64,000 bases of DNA from Cupriavidus basilensis (GCF_008801925.2 NZ_CP062803.1:2604001-2668000); one strand, 5' to 3'; shown: positions 48,812 through 57,647, numbered from the stretch's first letter. Numbers and translations: made by a program. Notes: a model not told the origin generated them from the sequence alone.

Positions 48812-49870
48812 TCAGAAGCGATGCTGCAAGCCGGCGGTCACCCCCACCTGGTTGTTTGCATAACCGATGAAGTCCCGGGACAAGCTCACGTTCTGCCCGT
48901 TGCGCGCCTTGGCATAGCCGCCGGACAGGTAAGCCGTGGTGCGCTTGGACAGCGCGTACTGGGCGCGCACCGAGAACAGGATCGGATCGGCATCGCTGCC
49001 GCCCTTGATATTCTGCTTGTAGACCGCGCCATACAACGTGAACGCCGGCGTGAAGTCATACGACGCGCCGCCCCAGTACATATCGCTGCGGTGAGACGCG
49101 GCTGCCGTGGTGAAGGTCCGCTTGTAGTTGCGGTAGCCCGCGTAGAGCTTCAGGTCGCCGAAGTCATAGCTGGCGCCAGCGTGGATGCCCTGAATGTAGT
49201 CCGTGACATCGGCGGGCGTGGTGCTGGTGCCTGCGCCGTTCTGGCGGTCCCAGGTGGCGGCCGCGGCAAAGCCGCCCGCACTGTAGCCCACGCCGAGATC
49301 GTACTTGGACGAGCTCTTGAAGCTGCCGGCCACTTCGCCCAGCGCCACCGTGGCGCCCAGCTTCACGCCACCAAACGTGCCGTCGTAGCGGATCGCGTTG
49401 GACGCGCGCGAGAACAAGCCATCCTTGCGGTCGCCCGTAGCGGTCGCCGAGGTCGCCCACGAATAGTTCGGCGCGTAGCCCATCGGGTCGAACGGCAGCA
49501 TGAAATCGTAGGTGGTGGTGAAGGTGCGGCCCAGCACCACTTGGCCGTACTTGCTGGACAAGCCAACAATGGCGCGCCGATCGAACAGCGTGCCATCGGA
49601 ATCCAGCCGGCCTGTATCGATGGCGATGCCGCTCTCCAGCTGGAACAATGCCTTGAGCCCACCGCCAAGGTCCTCGCTGCCGCGCATGCCCCAGCGCGAC
49701 GTGTTCTTTCCGCCCGAGGTCATCTTGACCACCGAACCATTCGGGCCGGCATGGCTGGCGTATTCAATGCCGGCATCCATGATGCCGTACAGGGTCACGC
49801 TGGATTGCGCCGCAGCGCCACCGGCCAGGCTCATGCCGACTGCTGCCAGCGCGATCGATTTCAGCTTCAT
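48812..49870 (-). CDS. Outer-membrane porin (Gram-negative porin family)
   Basis: The 352-residue protein has a signal peptide (MKLKSIALAAVGMSLAGGAAA, cleaved before QSSVTLYG), then a 16-strand porin barrel typical of Burkholderiales. Recognisable parts are 'SVTLYGIMDAGIEYASHAG', 'SRWGMRGSEDLGGGLKALFQ' and 'FDRRAIVGLSSKYGQVVLGR'. The C-terminal strand ends in Phe (GVTAGLQHRF), as needed for BAM recognition. The start at 49870 has AGGAG six bases upstream. It is divergent from a TctD/TctE-like two-component system, with 262 bp between. Its leader carries a three-copy heptamer repeat. Confidence 0.96.
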   Translation of the reverse strand: MKLKSIALAAVGMSLAGGAAAQSSVTLYGIMDAGIEYASHAGPNGSVVKMTSGGKNTSRWGMRGSEDLGGGLKALFQLESGIAIDTGRLDSDGTLFDRRAIVGLSSKYGQVVLGRTFTTTYDFMLPFDPMGYAPNYSWATSATATGDRKDGLFSRASNAIRYDGTFGGVKLGATVALGEVAGSFKSSSKYDLGVGYSAGGFAAAATWDRQNGAGTSTTPADVTDYIQGIHAGASYDFGDLKLYAGYRNYKRTFTTAAASHRSDMYWGGASYDFTPAFTLYGAVYKQNIKGGSDADPILFSVRAQYALSKRTTAYLSGGYAKARNGQNVSLSRDFIGYANNQVGVTAGLQHRF

Positions 49871-49881
49871 GCTGTCTCCTA

Positions 49882-49902
49882 TTGTGATTTGTGACTTGTG
49901 AT
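49882..49902. repeat. Three tandem heptamers (TTGTGAT/TTGTGAC/TTGTGAT) in the porin leader
   Basis: TTGTGAT (49882-49888), TTGTGAC (49889-49895) and TTGTGAT (49896-49902) follow each other directly. On the porin strand they read ATCACAA/GTCACAA/ATCACAA and end a few bases before the ribosome binding site. Confidence 0.93.
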
Positions 49903-50132
49903 TGTTGTGGTGATGTCCGGGCAGGCCCCCGGGATGGCACGCATGGTATGGCAGGCGCACTTTCAGTTCGCTTTCGAAATTCGACGGATTTCATCGCCGC
50001 GCCGGCGTTCGGGATTGGGAGTTTCCCTAGCTTCAAAGCCGGGCCGGATACCTGTATCTCTCAGCGCGGCCCGCGTTCGCGGCCCTCCTCCGCTTTTACC
50101 GATTTCACCCGGGCGCCCTGCCCGCCAAGAGA

Positions 50133-50831
50133 ATGCGAATCCTGCTCGTTGAAGACAATGTGATGCTGGCGAATGCCCTGGCCGAGGCGCTCAGCCAGGC
50201 GGGCTTCACCGTGGACTGCATGCACGATGGCCGCGCGGCCGATCACCTGCTCTCGACCCAGGACTACGCGCTGGTCATCCTCGACCTGGGCTTGCCCAAG
50301 CTCGATGGCCTGGAGGTGCTGCGGCGCCTGCGGCAACGGCGCAATGCCATGCCCGTGCTGATCCTGACCGCGCACGGCTCGGTCGAGGACCGTGTGAAGG
50401 GGCTCAACCTGGGTGCGGACGACTACCTGTCCAAGCCGTTCGACCTGTCTGAGCTGGAGGCCCGCGCGCGCGCGCTGATACGCCGCAGCTTTGGTCACGA
50501 GAGCACGCAACTGCAATGCGGCCCGCTGAGCTATGACGGCATCAGCCGCGCCTTCGTGCTTGGCGGCGAGCCCCTGGCGCTGACCCGGCGAGAACGCGCC
50601 GTGCTCGAGGTGCTGATGCTGCGCGACGGGCGCGCTGTCAACAAGGAAGCCATGTCGGAGAAGATTTTCGGCATCGACGAATCGGTCAACCCGGACGCCA
50701 TCGAAATCTACGTGCACCGCCTGCGCAAGAAGCTCGAAGGCAGCGGCGTGGCCATCGTGACCCTGCGCGGGCTGGGCTACCTGCTCGATGCCTGCGCACA
50801 AGCGGACATGGCCGCGCCGGCGGCCCGATGA
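50133..50831 (+). CDS. OmpR-family response regulator (TctD/QseB-like)
   Basis: The 232-residue protein has a receiver domain with phospho-acceptor D51 (LVILDLGLPKLDGLEVLRRL), the acidic pair E7-D8, T/A switch 'LILTAHGSVEDR' and K near residue 101 ('DDYLSKPFDLSELEARARAL'). The C-terminal OmpR winged helix follows ('LTRRERAVLEVLMLRDGRAV', 'NPDAIEIYVHRLRKKLEGSG'). The sensor kinase gene overlaps its stop by four bases. It is divergent from a porin, so porin control is likely; the closest known arrangement is TctD/TctE beside a porin for tricarboxylate uptake. Confidence 0.94.
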   Translation: MRILLVEDNVMLANALAEALSQAGFTVDCMHDGRAADHLLSTQDYALVILDLGLPKLDGLEVLRRLRQRRNAMPVLILTAHGSVEDRVKGLNLGADDYLSKPFDLSELEARARALIRRSFGHESTQLQCGPLSYDGISRAFVLGGEPLALTRRERAVLEVLMLRDGRAVNKEAMSEKIFGIDESVNPDAIEIYVHRLRKKLEGSGVAIVTLRGLGYLLDACAQADMAAPAAR

Positions 50832-52279
50832 AAGTCCCGAGCCTGCGCCTGCAGCTGTCGCTCTGGCTGCTGCTGCCGTTGCTGGCCCTGCTGGCAATGG
50901 ACGCATGGATGACCTATCACCGTGCGATGGACGCCGCCCACGTGGCGTTCGACCGCACGCTGGAAGCCTCGCTCAAATCGATGCGCGAAGGCATCCGCCT
51001 GCATGAGGGCCGCTTCGCCATCGACGTGCCTAACCTGGCGCTGGAGATCTTCGAGTCCGAGGCCGGCAGCCGGATCTACTACGTGATTCGCGACGAGCAC
51101 GGCGCCACGCTGACCGGCTACGACGACCTGCCGATGCCGGCCACGCCAACGCAGCCGCTCTACAAGACCGTCTTCTACGACGCCGTTTTCCGCGGCGAGC
51201 CGGTGCGCATGGCAGCGCAGCCGCTGCCGGTGCGCGACATGCCGTCGGGGCAGGCGCGGCTGGTCTGGGTGCTGGTCGGCGAGACCATCGAGCCGCGCCA
51301 GTCGCTGGCGCACGAGATCCTGGCCGGCTCGCTGCAACAGGAAATGGTACTGGTCACGCTGGCGCTGGGCATCGTGTGGTTCGGCGTGCGGCGCGGCCTG
51401 CGGCCGCTGCACCGGCTCAGCGCCACGGTAGCCGAGCGTGGCGCCGACGACCTGGCGCCGCTGGAGCAAAAAGACCTGCCCGCCGAAATGAAGCCCCTGG
51501 TCGAGGCGATCAACCAGTACGTCGCGCGCCTGCACCGCATGTTGCTGGCGCGCAAGCGCTTCTTTGCCGATGCCGCCCACCAGTTGAAGACCCCGCTGGC
51601 CATCATGCAGGCGCAGTCGGAACTGGCGCTGCGCGAGCGCGACGGCGACCGCATCCTTCGCCACTTGCGGCCGCTGCACGATACCGTGCGCCACGCCGCC
51701 AAGGGCGTGCAGCAACTGCTTTCGCTATCGCGCCTGGAACCGGACAGTGGCTACGCGCCGGCATTGCTGCCCTTACGCCTGGATACGCTGGCCAGGGACT
51801 TGGCCCTCGAATGGGCACCGGTGGCACGGGCAGCCCAGGTCGACCTGGGCTTCGAAGCCGATGCGCCGGTGCAAGTCCTGGGGCAAGCGGAACTATTGCA
51901 GGAATTGGCCGGCAACCTCGTCGATAACGCGATCCGCTATGCCGGCCCCGGCGCGCAGGTGACGGTCCGCGTGGCGGGTCCGGAGAACCAGCCGTTGTTG
52001 CAAGTGGTGGATAGCGGCCCGGGCGTTCCCGACGACGAACGCGACAAGGTATTCCAGCGCTTCTATCGCGGCGAATCCCCCCCGGCGCAGGATGGCAGCG
52101 GCCTGGGCCTGCCGATCGTGCGCCAGATTGCGCGCGCCCATGGCGCCACGGTGGCGCTTGAGGAAACCCCCGGTGGCGGCCTGACCGTCAGCGTGCGCTT
52201 CGCGGTGCCTGCGGTGGCAGGCACCGGGGCCGGGAAGTGGATCGGCCAAGGCCGCGCAACGACGCCAGAATCCTCTTGA
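50828..52279 (+). CDS. Sensor histidine kinase (TctE-like)
   Basis: The 483-residue inner-membrane kinase has TM1 (about 11-28), a periplasmic 2CSK-type sensor region (about 30-165), TM2 (about 172-188, 'MVLVTLALGIVWFGV') and a short HAMP segment. H251 in FFADAAHQLKTPLAIM is the phosphorylated histidine. The catalytic domain has N box 'ELAGNLVDNAIRYAG', G1 'VVDSGPGVP' and G2 'GSGLGLPIV'. It overlaps the response regulator gene by four bases. The signal is unknown; TctE-type sensors respond to tricarboxylates. Confidence 0.94.
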   Translation: MKVPSLRLQLSLWLLLPLLALLAMDAWMTYHRAMDAAHVAFDRTLEASLKSMREGIRLHEGRFAIDVPNLALEIFESEAGSRIYYVIRDEHGATLTGYDDLPMPATPTQPLYKTVFYDAVFRGEPVRMAAQPLPVRDMPSGQARLVWVLVGETIEPRQSLAHEILAGSLQQEMVLVTLALGIVWFGVRRGLRPLHRLSATVAERGADDLAPLEQKDLPAEMKPLVEAINQYVARLHRMLLARKRFFADAAHQLKTPLAIMQAQSELALRERDGDRILRHLRPLHDTVRHAAKGVQQLLSLSRLEPDSGYAPALLPLRLDTLARDLALEWAPVARAAQVDLGFEADAPVQVLGQAELLQELAGNLVDNAIRYAGPGAQVTVRVAGPENQPLLQVVDSGPGVPDDERDKVFQRFYRGESPPAQDGSGLGLPIVRQIARAHGATVALEETPGGGLTVSVRFAVPAVAGTGAGKWIGQGRATTPESS

Positions 52280-52286
52280 ATGGCCT

Positions 52287-53015
52287 CTAGGGCGGGCAAT
52301 TGGCCGGCAGCGCCAGCTCCTGCCGAAACGGATCGACCTTCAGGCTTGGATCCTTCATGCGCAAGCAGTAAGTCCCTGCAGCACCGCGCACGCGCGCGGT
52401 GCGATTCGTGCCCACCTGCGACTCGACAAGGGCTTCGCCCTGCGCGGCCGCTGCCATGCCCGCGGCAAGCCGCTGCGCAGGCGAGGCCACCGCGTCAGAG
52501 GCCGCGCGCTCGAAGACGGCCTCGCCCCGCTGACGACTGCGGGCGATATTGTCCCGCGCAACGCCAGTGGCAGATGCCGGATCTGCGGAGCGCGTCGGTG
52601 CCAGCGGCAGCATGGGCACGCTGACCGCGCTCGAACTGCGCAAAGGTGTGCCCGCCCCGGGCGGCAAAGCCATCGCCGCGACTGGCTCGCGGCCGGGCTG
52701 TCCTGCCGGCGCGGCGCGATTCACAACGGCGGACGCGCGCTCAGGCCGAGGCGCAGACAAGGCCTGCGGCTTGCGGGAGGATGCAGCAGGCTTGGCGGCG
52801 GCAGCGGGCGTGGGCAACCTGGCCTGCGGCAGCACAGCCACCCACTGCATGGCCCGCTGGTCCCGCTCGCCCGGCCGAGGCAACAAGAGCGAGGCCTGCC
52901 GTGCCGGCCAGGGCACCGGAACCAGCACGAGCCCATGCGCCACCAGCACCAGCGCCACCACGATCGACCACTGCCGGCGGCGCGTGGCGTACGCGCCGCG
53001 GTCAGCATTGCGCAT
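52287..53015 (-). CDS. Unrecognised protein with one N-terminal membrane span and a C-terminal Cys motif
   Basis: I do not recognise a named family. The 242-residue product has an Arg-rich start, one hydrophobic span (about 17-36, 'IVVALVLVAHGLVLVPVPW'), a long Ala/Pro/Arg-rich middle, and a C-terminal segment with two cysteines (GTYCLRMKDPSL... and PANCPP) that could form a periplasmic disulfide. The anchored layout with a Pro-rich region is like TonB-type or periplasm-spanning proteins, but the TonB C-terminal fold is not seen. ATG at 53015 is preferred to the adjacent GTG. It is convergent with the kinase gene (7 bp apart) and follows a 52-residue gene. Confidence 0.72.
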   Translation of the reverse strand: MRNADRGAYATRRRQWSIVVALVLVAHGLVLVPVPWPARQASLLLPRPGERDQRAMQWVAVLPQARLPTPAAAAKPAASSRKPQALSAPRPERASAVVNRAAPAGQPGREPVAAMALPPGAGTPLRSSSAVSVPMLPLAPTRSADPASATGVARDNIARSRQRGEAVFERAASDAVASPAQRLAAGMAAAAQGEALVESQVGTNRTARVRGAAGTYCLRMKDPSLKVDPFRQELALPANCPP

Positions 53016-53024
53016 CACGCTGGC

Positions 53025-53183
53025 TTAGACGAACTGGCGGTGTTCCTGCTCCAGGTCGCTGGCTTGGCGCAGGATATGCGCGATCACGGTAATGCAGTCA
53101 GCCAGGAACAACGCCATCACCAGGCTCAGCGTCGCCAGGCGCTGGCTGACACGGACAATGCGCGAGGGAACAGGGAGATGCAT
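53025..53183 (-). CDS. Small unrecognised protein, 52 residues, one membrane span
   Basis: The ATG at 53183 is preceded by CCGGAG five bases upstream, an excellent ribosome binding site. This is the main reason to call this short gene. The product MHLPVPSRIVRVSQRLATLS continues into one hydrophobic span (about 18-38) with a single cysteine and an acidic/Gln-rich end. Its stop is ten bases before the start of the 242-residue gene, so the two form one transcript. No family is recognised. Confidence 0.6.
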   Translation of the reverse strand: MHLPVPSRIVRVSQRLATLSLVMALFLADCITVIAHILRQASDLEQEHRQFV

Positions 53184-53331
53184 GGCGACTCCGGTGACGG
53201 TAAGCAAGTCGTGATTCTATGTGGAAATGATTGTTTCACAAACAATTTTTATTGCAAAACAATAATTTCAGCCAACTTCACCACGTCCGGCGCACGCTCG
53301 CCATCGCCCGGGCGCCAGCCCCACGGCGGGC

Positions 53332-54123
53332 TTACAACCGCTCGGTCTCCCCGCTCTTGGGCTGCCACTTCATCAGCCGCTTCTCCACGCTGCCGACCAG
53401 CGTATCCAGCATCAGCGCCGCCGCGGTCAGCACCACGATGCCCGCAAACACGGTGTTGATGTCGAAGGTGCCCTCGGCCTGCAGGATCAGGTAGCCGACG
53501 CCGCGCGCCGAGCCCAGGTACTCGCCCACCACCGCGCCCACGAAGGCCAGGCCGACTGACGTATGCAACGAGGAAAACACCCAGCTGGTCGCGCTCGGCA
53601 GGTAGACATGGCGCAGCAGCTGCTTGCGGTTCGCACCCAGCATGCGCACATTGGCCAGCACCACGGGGCTGACTTCCTTGACGCCTTGGTAGACATTGAA
53701 AAACACGATGAAGAACACCAGCGTCACCGCCAGCGCCACCTTGGACCAGATGCCCAGGCCAAACCAGACGGCGAAGATCGGCGCCAGGATCACGCGCGGC
53801 ATCGAGTTCATCGCCTTGATATAGGGATCGAGGATGGCCGAAGTGAGCGGGCTGAGCGCCAGCCACAGGCCAACGCCAAGGCCCGCGGCCGTGCCGATGC
53901 CAAAGGCCAGCAGCGTCTCGATCAGGGTCACGCCGAGGTGGACGTAGATGTCGCGCTCGACCACGAACCAGTTCCAGATGCGCTGGGCCACCATCAGCGG
54001 CTCACCGAAGAAGAAGGCAACCTGCTGCGAGCGCGTGGCGGCATGCCAGGCACCGAGGATCACAACGAGGACGAGCAGCTGCCAGAATCGCAGCATGCCC
54101 TTGGAGTCGGGACGGAAAGCCAT
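53332..54123 (-). CDS. ABC transporter permease, NitT/TauT (SsuC/TauC) type
   Basis: The 263-residue inner-membrane permease has about six spans ('FWQLLVLVVILGAWHAA', 'GVTLIETLLAFGIGTAAGLG', 'ALAVTLVFFIVFFNVYQGV', 'SVGLAFVGAVVGEYLGSARG', 'VFAGIVVLTAAALMLDTLVG'). Its coupling loop has 'NVRMLGANRKQLLRHVYLPS', the EAA-like motif. It is one of the three components (substrate-binding protein, ATPase, permease) encoded in order on the minus strand. The family imports nitrate, sulfonates, taurine, or aromatic and thiamine precursors; the substrate is not identifiable from this subunit. Confidence 0.94.
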   Translation of the reverse strand: MAFRPDSKGMLRFWQLLVLVVILGAWHAATRSQQVAFFFGEPLMVAQRIWNWFVVERDIYVHLGVTLIETLLAFGIGTAAGLGVGLWLALSPLTSAILDPYIKAMNSMPRVILAPIFAVWFGLGIWSKVALAVTLVFFIVFFNVYQGVKEVSPVVLANVRMLGANRKQLLRHVYLPSATSWVFSSLHTSVGLAFVGAVVGEYLGSARGVGYLILQAEGTFDINTVFAGIVVLTAAALMLDTLVGSVEKRLMKWQPKSGETERL

Positions 54124-54186
54124 GGGAATCGAAACTCGAATTGAAATCAGACCGGATTGAATGGGAACGAAGTGCGCCAGGCCATC

Positions 54187-54999
54187 TCAGGCCACCTTGC
54201 GCTGCTGCGCGTAGCCCTTGAGGACTTCCTCGCGCAGCACGTCCCAGATGGCCGCGTGCAGCTCGATGAAGCGAGGATGGTTGCGGATCTCGGCCACGTC
54301 GCGCGGACGCGGCAGGTCGATGGCAAACTCGCCGATCGGGTGCGTGCCGGGACCTGCCGACAGCACCACCACGCGATCGCTCATGGCGATGGCCTCGTCC
54401 AGATCGTGGGTGATGAAGAGTACTGCCTTGCGCTTGGCCGCCCACAATTCCAGCACCTCGTTTTCCATCAGCTGGCGGGTCTGGATGTCGAGCGCGGAGA
54501 ATGGCTCGTCCATCAGGATGATGTCCGGATCCAGTATCAGCGTCTGGGCCAGGCTCACGCGCTTGCGCATGCCGCCGGAGAGCTGGTGCGGATAGCGGTC
54601 GCCAAACCCGCCCAGGCCGACGCGGCGCAGCCAGGCCTCGCCCTCCTGCTGCGCTTCGGCACGCGCCATGCCGCGGAATTCAAGCCCGGCAATGACGTTG
54701 TCGAGCGCGCTGCGCCACGGCATCAGGGCTTCGGCCTGGAACATGTAGCCGGCGCGGGTGTTGATGCCGCGCAGCGGCTCGCCGAACACCCGTACCTCGC
54801 CGATCGAGGGCTGCAGCAAGCCGGCCCCCACATTCAGCAAGGTGGACTTGCCGCAGCCGGTCGGCCCCACCACGGAGACGAACTCGCCGGGCTGGATGTC
54901 CAGGGTGGTCTCCTTGACGGCGGTATAGCGCTGGCTGCGATCGTCGCGGGAGACGAAGGTGCAGGTGACGTTGTCGAGGGAAAGTGCGGGAGTGCTCAT
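54187..54999 (-). CDS. ABC transporter ATP-binding protein, NitT/TauT type
   Basis: The 270-residue ATPase has Walker A GPTGCGKST (about 45-53), Q-loop 'YMFQAEALMPWRSALDNVIA', signature LSGGMRKRVSLAQ, Walker B ILMDEPFSALD and the switch histidine in 'LFITHDLDEAIAMSDRVVVL'. Length and C-terminus match SsuB/TauB. It lies between the receptor gene (198 bp upstream) and the permease gene (63 bp downstream). Confidence 0.95.
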   Translation of the reverse strand: MSTPALSLDNVTCTFVSRDDRSQRYTAVKETTLDIQPGEFVSVVGPTGCGKSTLLNVGAGLLQPSIGEVRVFGEPLRGINTRAGYMFQAEALMPWRSALDNVIAGLEFRGMARAEAQQEGEAWLRRVGLGGFGDRYPHQLSGGMRKRVSLAQTLILDPDIILMDEPFSALDIQTRQLMENEVLELWAAKRKAVLFITHDLDEAIAMSDRVVVLSAGPGTHPIGEFAIDLPRPRDVAEIRNHPRFIELHAAIWDVLREEVLKGYAQQRKVA

Positions 55000-55148
55000 G
55001 GCAGGCTCTTGGCGGATACGGCGCTGAATGACGCAACGGGTGCGATGGATGCAGGCACCGCGGCTCCGCGCGATAGTAATGACGTGAAAAGCAGGTTCAG
55101 GACGGCGTACCCGATGCCATGAATGGCATCGGCAAGCGCCAATGCAAA

Positions 55149-55170
55149 GGCCCGCTGCACGCAGCGGGCC
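55149..55170. other. GC hairpin after the ABC receptor gene
   Basis: GGCCCGCTGC (55149-55158) and GCAGCGGGCC (55161-55170) are perfect 10-bp arms. On the minus strand only a short TTTGC follows. The position between receptor and ATPase genes suits partial termination or mRNA protection, giving more receptor than transporter, as is common in ABC operons. Confidence 0.7.
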
Positions 55171-55197
55171 GCCAGCACCCAGGGCGCAGGCGATGCC

Positions 55198-56244
55198 TTA
55201 CTTGTACTTGGCGTTCGCCTTCTGCACGAAGGTGTTGGTGAAGGTGTTTTCCAGCTTGATGGTCTTGCCCTTCAGGTCCGGGTCGAACTGTTGCAGCGTG
55301 TTGAGCGCGGTCTTGGGACCGTCGGCCGGCATGGTGCCGTCCGGCGAGATGGCTTCCTTGACCTTTTCCCAGGCGGACAGGTACAGCGCGCGGTCGCCCA
55401 GCAGGTAGCTTTCCGGCACGGTCTTGACGATGTCCGACGGGCCAGCCTTCTGCAGCCACTTGAGCGCGCGCACCATGGCGTTGGTCATGGCCTGCGTGGT
55501 GTTCGGGTTCTGCTGGATAAAGGCGGTGGATGCGTACAGGCAACCCGACGGCATATTGCCGCCGAAGACAGCCTGGGTGTCCTTCAGCGTGCGGGTGTCA
55601 GAGGCGATGTGCACTTCGTTCTTCTGGGTCAGCATCGACACCACCGGATCGAGGTTGGCCATCGCGTCGATCTGGCCGGAGCGCATGGCCGCCACCGCGC
55701 CAGCGCTGGCGCCGACACCGATGAAGGAGACGTCCGAAGCCTTCAGGCCAGCTTTTGCCAGCACGAAGTTGGCCATCATGTTGGTGGAGGAACCCGGCGC
55801 GGTCACGCCGATCTTCTTGCCCTTGAGATCGGCCACCGACTTGAAGTTGGGCATGGTCTTGTTGGAGACCACCAGCACGATCTGCGGGGCGCGGCCCTGC
55901 AGCACGAATTCCTGGTACTGCTGGCCCTTGGCCTGCAGGTTGATCGTGTGCTCGTAGGCGCCGGAAACCACATCGGCGCTGCCGCCCACCACGGCCTGCA
56001 GCGCCTTGGCACCACCGGCGAAGTCGACGATCTCGACGTCGAGCCCTTCATCCTTGAAGTAGCCGAGGCGCTCGGCAATGGTCAGCGGCAGGTAGTAGAA
56101 CAGGTTCTTGCCGCCCACGGCGATGGTGACCTTGGTCTTCTCGGGCTTGCCTTGTGCCTGGGCGTAGCCGCCAAAGGTGAACCAGCCCGCAAGGAACAGC
56201 GCCAGCGCGAGCAGCGCCTGCTTCCAGAATTTCTTGTTATACAT
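55198..56244 (-). CDS. ABC transporter substrate-binding protein, NitT/TauT (NMT1/SsuA-like)
   Basis: The 348-residue periplasmic receptor has a signal peptide (about 1-31, 'ALLALALFLAGWFTFGGYAQ', cleaved near AQAQG). Its type II fold contains 'KTKVTIAVGGKNLFYYLPLT', 'ERLGYFKDEGLDVEIVDFAG', 'GSADVVSGAYEHTINLQAKG' and 'KIGVTAPGSSTNMMANFVLA'. It is the first gene of the receptor-ATPase-permease set. Several features (short 'FAGGAKALQAVVGG') recall aliphatic sulfonate or nitrate receptors, but binding-pocket residues are not diagnostic. Confidence 0.94.
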   Translation of the reverse strand: MYNKKFWKQALLALALFLAGWFTFGGYAQAQGKPEKTKVTIAVGGKNLFYYLPLTIAERLGYFKDEGLDVEIVDFAGGAKALQAVVGGSADVVSGAYEHTINLQAKGQQYQEFVLQGRAPQIVLVVSNKTMPNFKSVADLKGKKIGVTAPGSSTNMMANFVLAKAGLKASDVSFIGVGASAGAVAAMRSGQIDAMANLDPVVSMLTQKNEVHIASDTRTLKDTQAVFGGNMPSGCLYASTAFIQQNPNTTQAMTNAMVRALKWLQKAGPSDIVKTVPESYLLGDRALYLSAWEKVKEAISPDGTMPADGPKTALNTLQQFDPDLKGKTIKLENTFTNTFVQKANAKYK

Positions 56245-56475
56245 TTCTCTCTCCTACCTGATTACCCGTCAACTGCAGCGCTCGCGCTGATGCATGCCGC
56301 ATGTGCTACGGCTTGCGTAGTGCCGCGTAGCGGCAAGTTGCGATGCTAGCCGATGCCGCAAAGGGCCGCATCGGGATCAACACCTATGCCACGCCGGCAT
56401 CCGCGCCAGCGTGTGGGCATCGAAGATACAGGGTGAGCCTTTCGGCCGGCTTACTGCCGGCCCCGGGCACCGGCA

Positions 56476-57513
56476 TCATTCCGCGTGGATATCGGCCGCC
56501 TTGATGACCTTGGCCCAGCGGACCAGTTCGTTGCGCTGATAGGTCGCGAGTTGCTGCGGGCCCATGAACTTCGCCTCGGCGCCGAGCTCCTCAGCCTTCT
56601 TGCGGAAGGTCTCGGTCTGCATGATGCGCTCGATCTCGCCGGCGAGCTTGTCGATGACCGGCTTGGGCGTGCCGGCCGGCGCGTACATGGCAAACCAGGA
56701 CGACACATCGAGATCGGGGTAGCCGGCTTCCGGCGCGGAGGGCACGTCCTTCAGGCTGGGCAGGCGCTGCTTGCTTGTGACCACCAGCGCTCGCAGCTTG
56801 CCGCCCGCGATATGCCCCATCAGCGGCGGCGGCGTGGTGATGGTGAGATCCACCGAACCGCCCAGCAGGTCAGTCATGGCCGGGCCGGTGCCTTTGTATG
56901 GGACATGGGTGATCTGGATGCCGGCCATCTGGTTCAGCAGCTCGGTGGAAACATGCTGCAGGGAGCCATTGCCCGACGAGGCGTAGTTGAGCTTGTTGGG
57001 GTTGGCCTTGGCATAGGCCACCAGTTCCTTGAGCGTCTTCACCGGCAAGCTCGGGCGCACCACCAGTACTTGCGGCGCCGACAGGATGTTGGCGACCGGG
57101 GAGAAATCCTTCACAGGATCCCACGCGTTCTTCATCAGCAGCGGCGAGATGACCTGGTAGCCCGAGTACTGCACCATCAGGGTGTAGCCATCCGGCTTGG
57201 CGCGCGCCACCGTCTGCGCGGCAATGCCGCCCGAGCCACCGGGGCGGTTGTCCACGACCACCGGCTGGCCGAGGGCCTTGGACAGGGGCTCGGAGATCAT
57301 GCGCGCGGCCAGGTCGGTCGTGCCGCCGGCAGCAGCGGACACCACCAGCGTGACCGGGCGCGTCGGATAGGAGCCGTCCTGCGCCTGTGCGGCGGAGCTG
57401 GCCAGGCCGGCGGCAGCCAGCGCCACAGCGGCGGCGAGCGTCTTGCGGCGCGCACCGGACGCGCACAGGGAAGATTGGGGACGTGCGATGGCAGATGCCG
57501 GATTGCGAGGCAT
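56476..57513 (-). CDS. Tripartite tricarboxylate transporter receptor (Bug/TctC family), orphan
   Basis: The 345-residue periplasmic protein has a signal peptide with 'ARRKTLAAAVALAAAGLASS' ending near AQAQDG. The Bug fold follows: 'YPTRPVTLVVSAAAGGTTDL', 'VVVDNRPGGSGGIAAQTVAR', 'GYTLMVQYSGYQVISPLLM' and 'LNYASSGNGSLQHVSTELL'. Bug proteins bind carboxylates; most are not next to TctA/TctB membrane partners. None are seen here. It lies directly downstream of an HMG-CoA-lyase-family gene and is expected to bind the acid activated by the neighbouring CoA-transferase. Confidence 0.95.
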   Translation of the reverse strand: MPRNPASAIARPQSSLCASGARRKTLAAAVALAAAGLASSAAQAQDGSYPTRPVTLVVSAAAGGTTDLAARMISEPLSKALGQPVVVDNRPGGSGGIAAQTVARAKPDGYTLMVQYSGYQVISPLLMKNAWDPVKDFSPVANILSAPQVLVVRPSLPVKTLKELVAYAKANPNKLNYASSGNGSLQHVSTELLNQMAGIQITHVPYKGTGPAMTDLLGGSVDLTITTPPPLMGHIAGGKLRALVVTSKQRLPSLKDVPSAPEAGYPDLDVSSWFAMYAPAGTPKPVIDKLAGEIERIMQTETFRKKAEELGAEAKFMGPQQLATYQRNELVRWAKVIKAADIHAE

Positions 57514-57647
57514 GAAGTGTCTCCTGCTTGGTGCTTGTTGATCTTGGTTTTCTGTTCAGCGCCCGCCGGCCCTCGCCGTGCGGTGCGCACCCGTCCTTCG
57601 GGATTCCTGCGGCGGGCCCGCTGTCAGCCCCGCTGTCAGCCCTGGTG

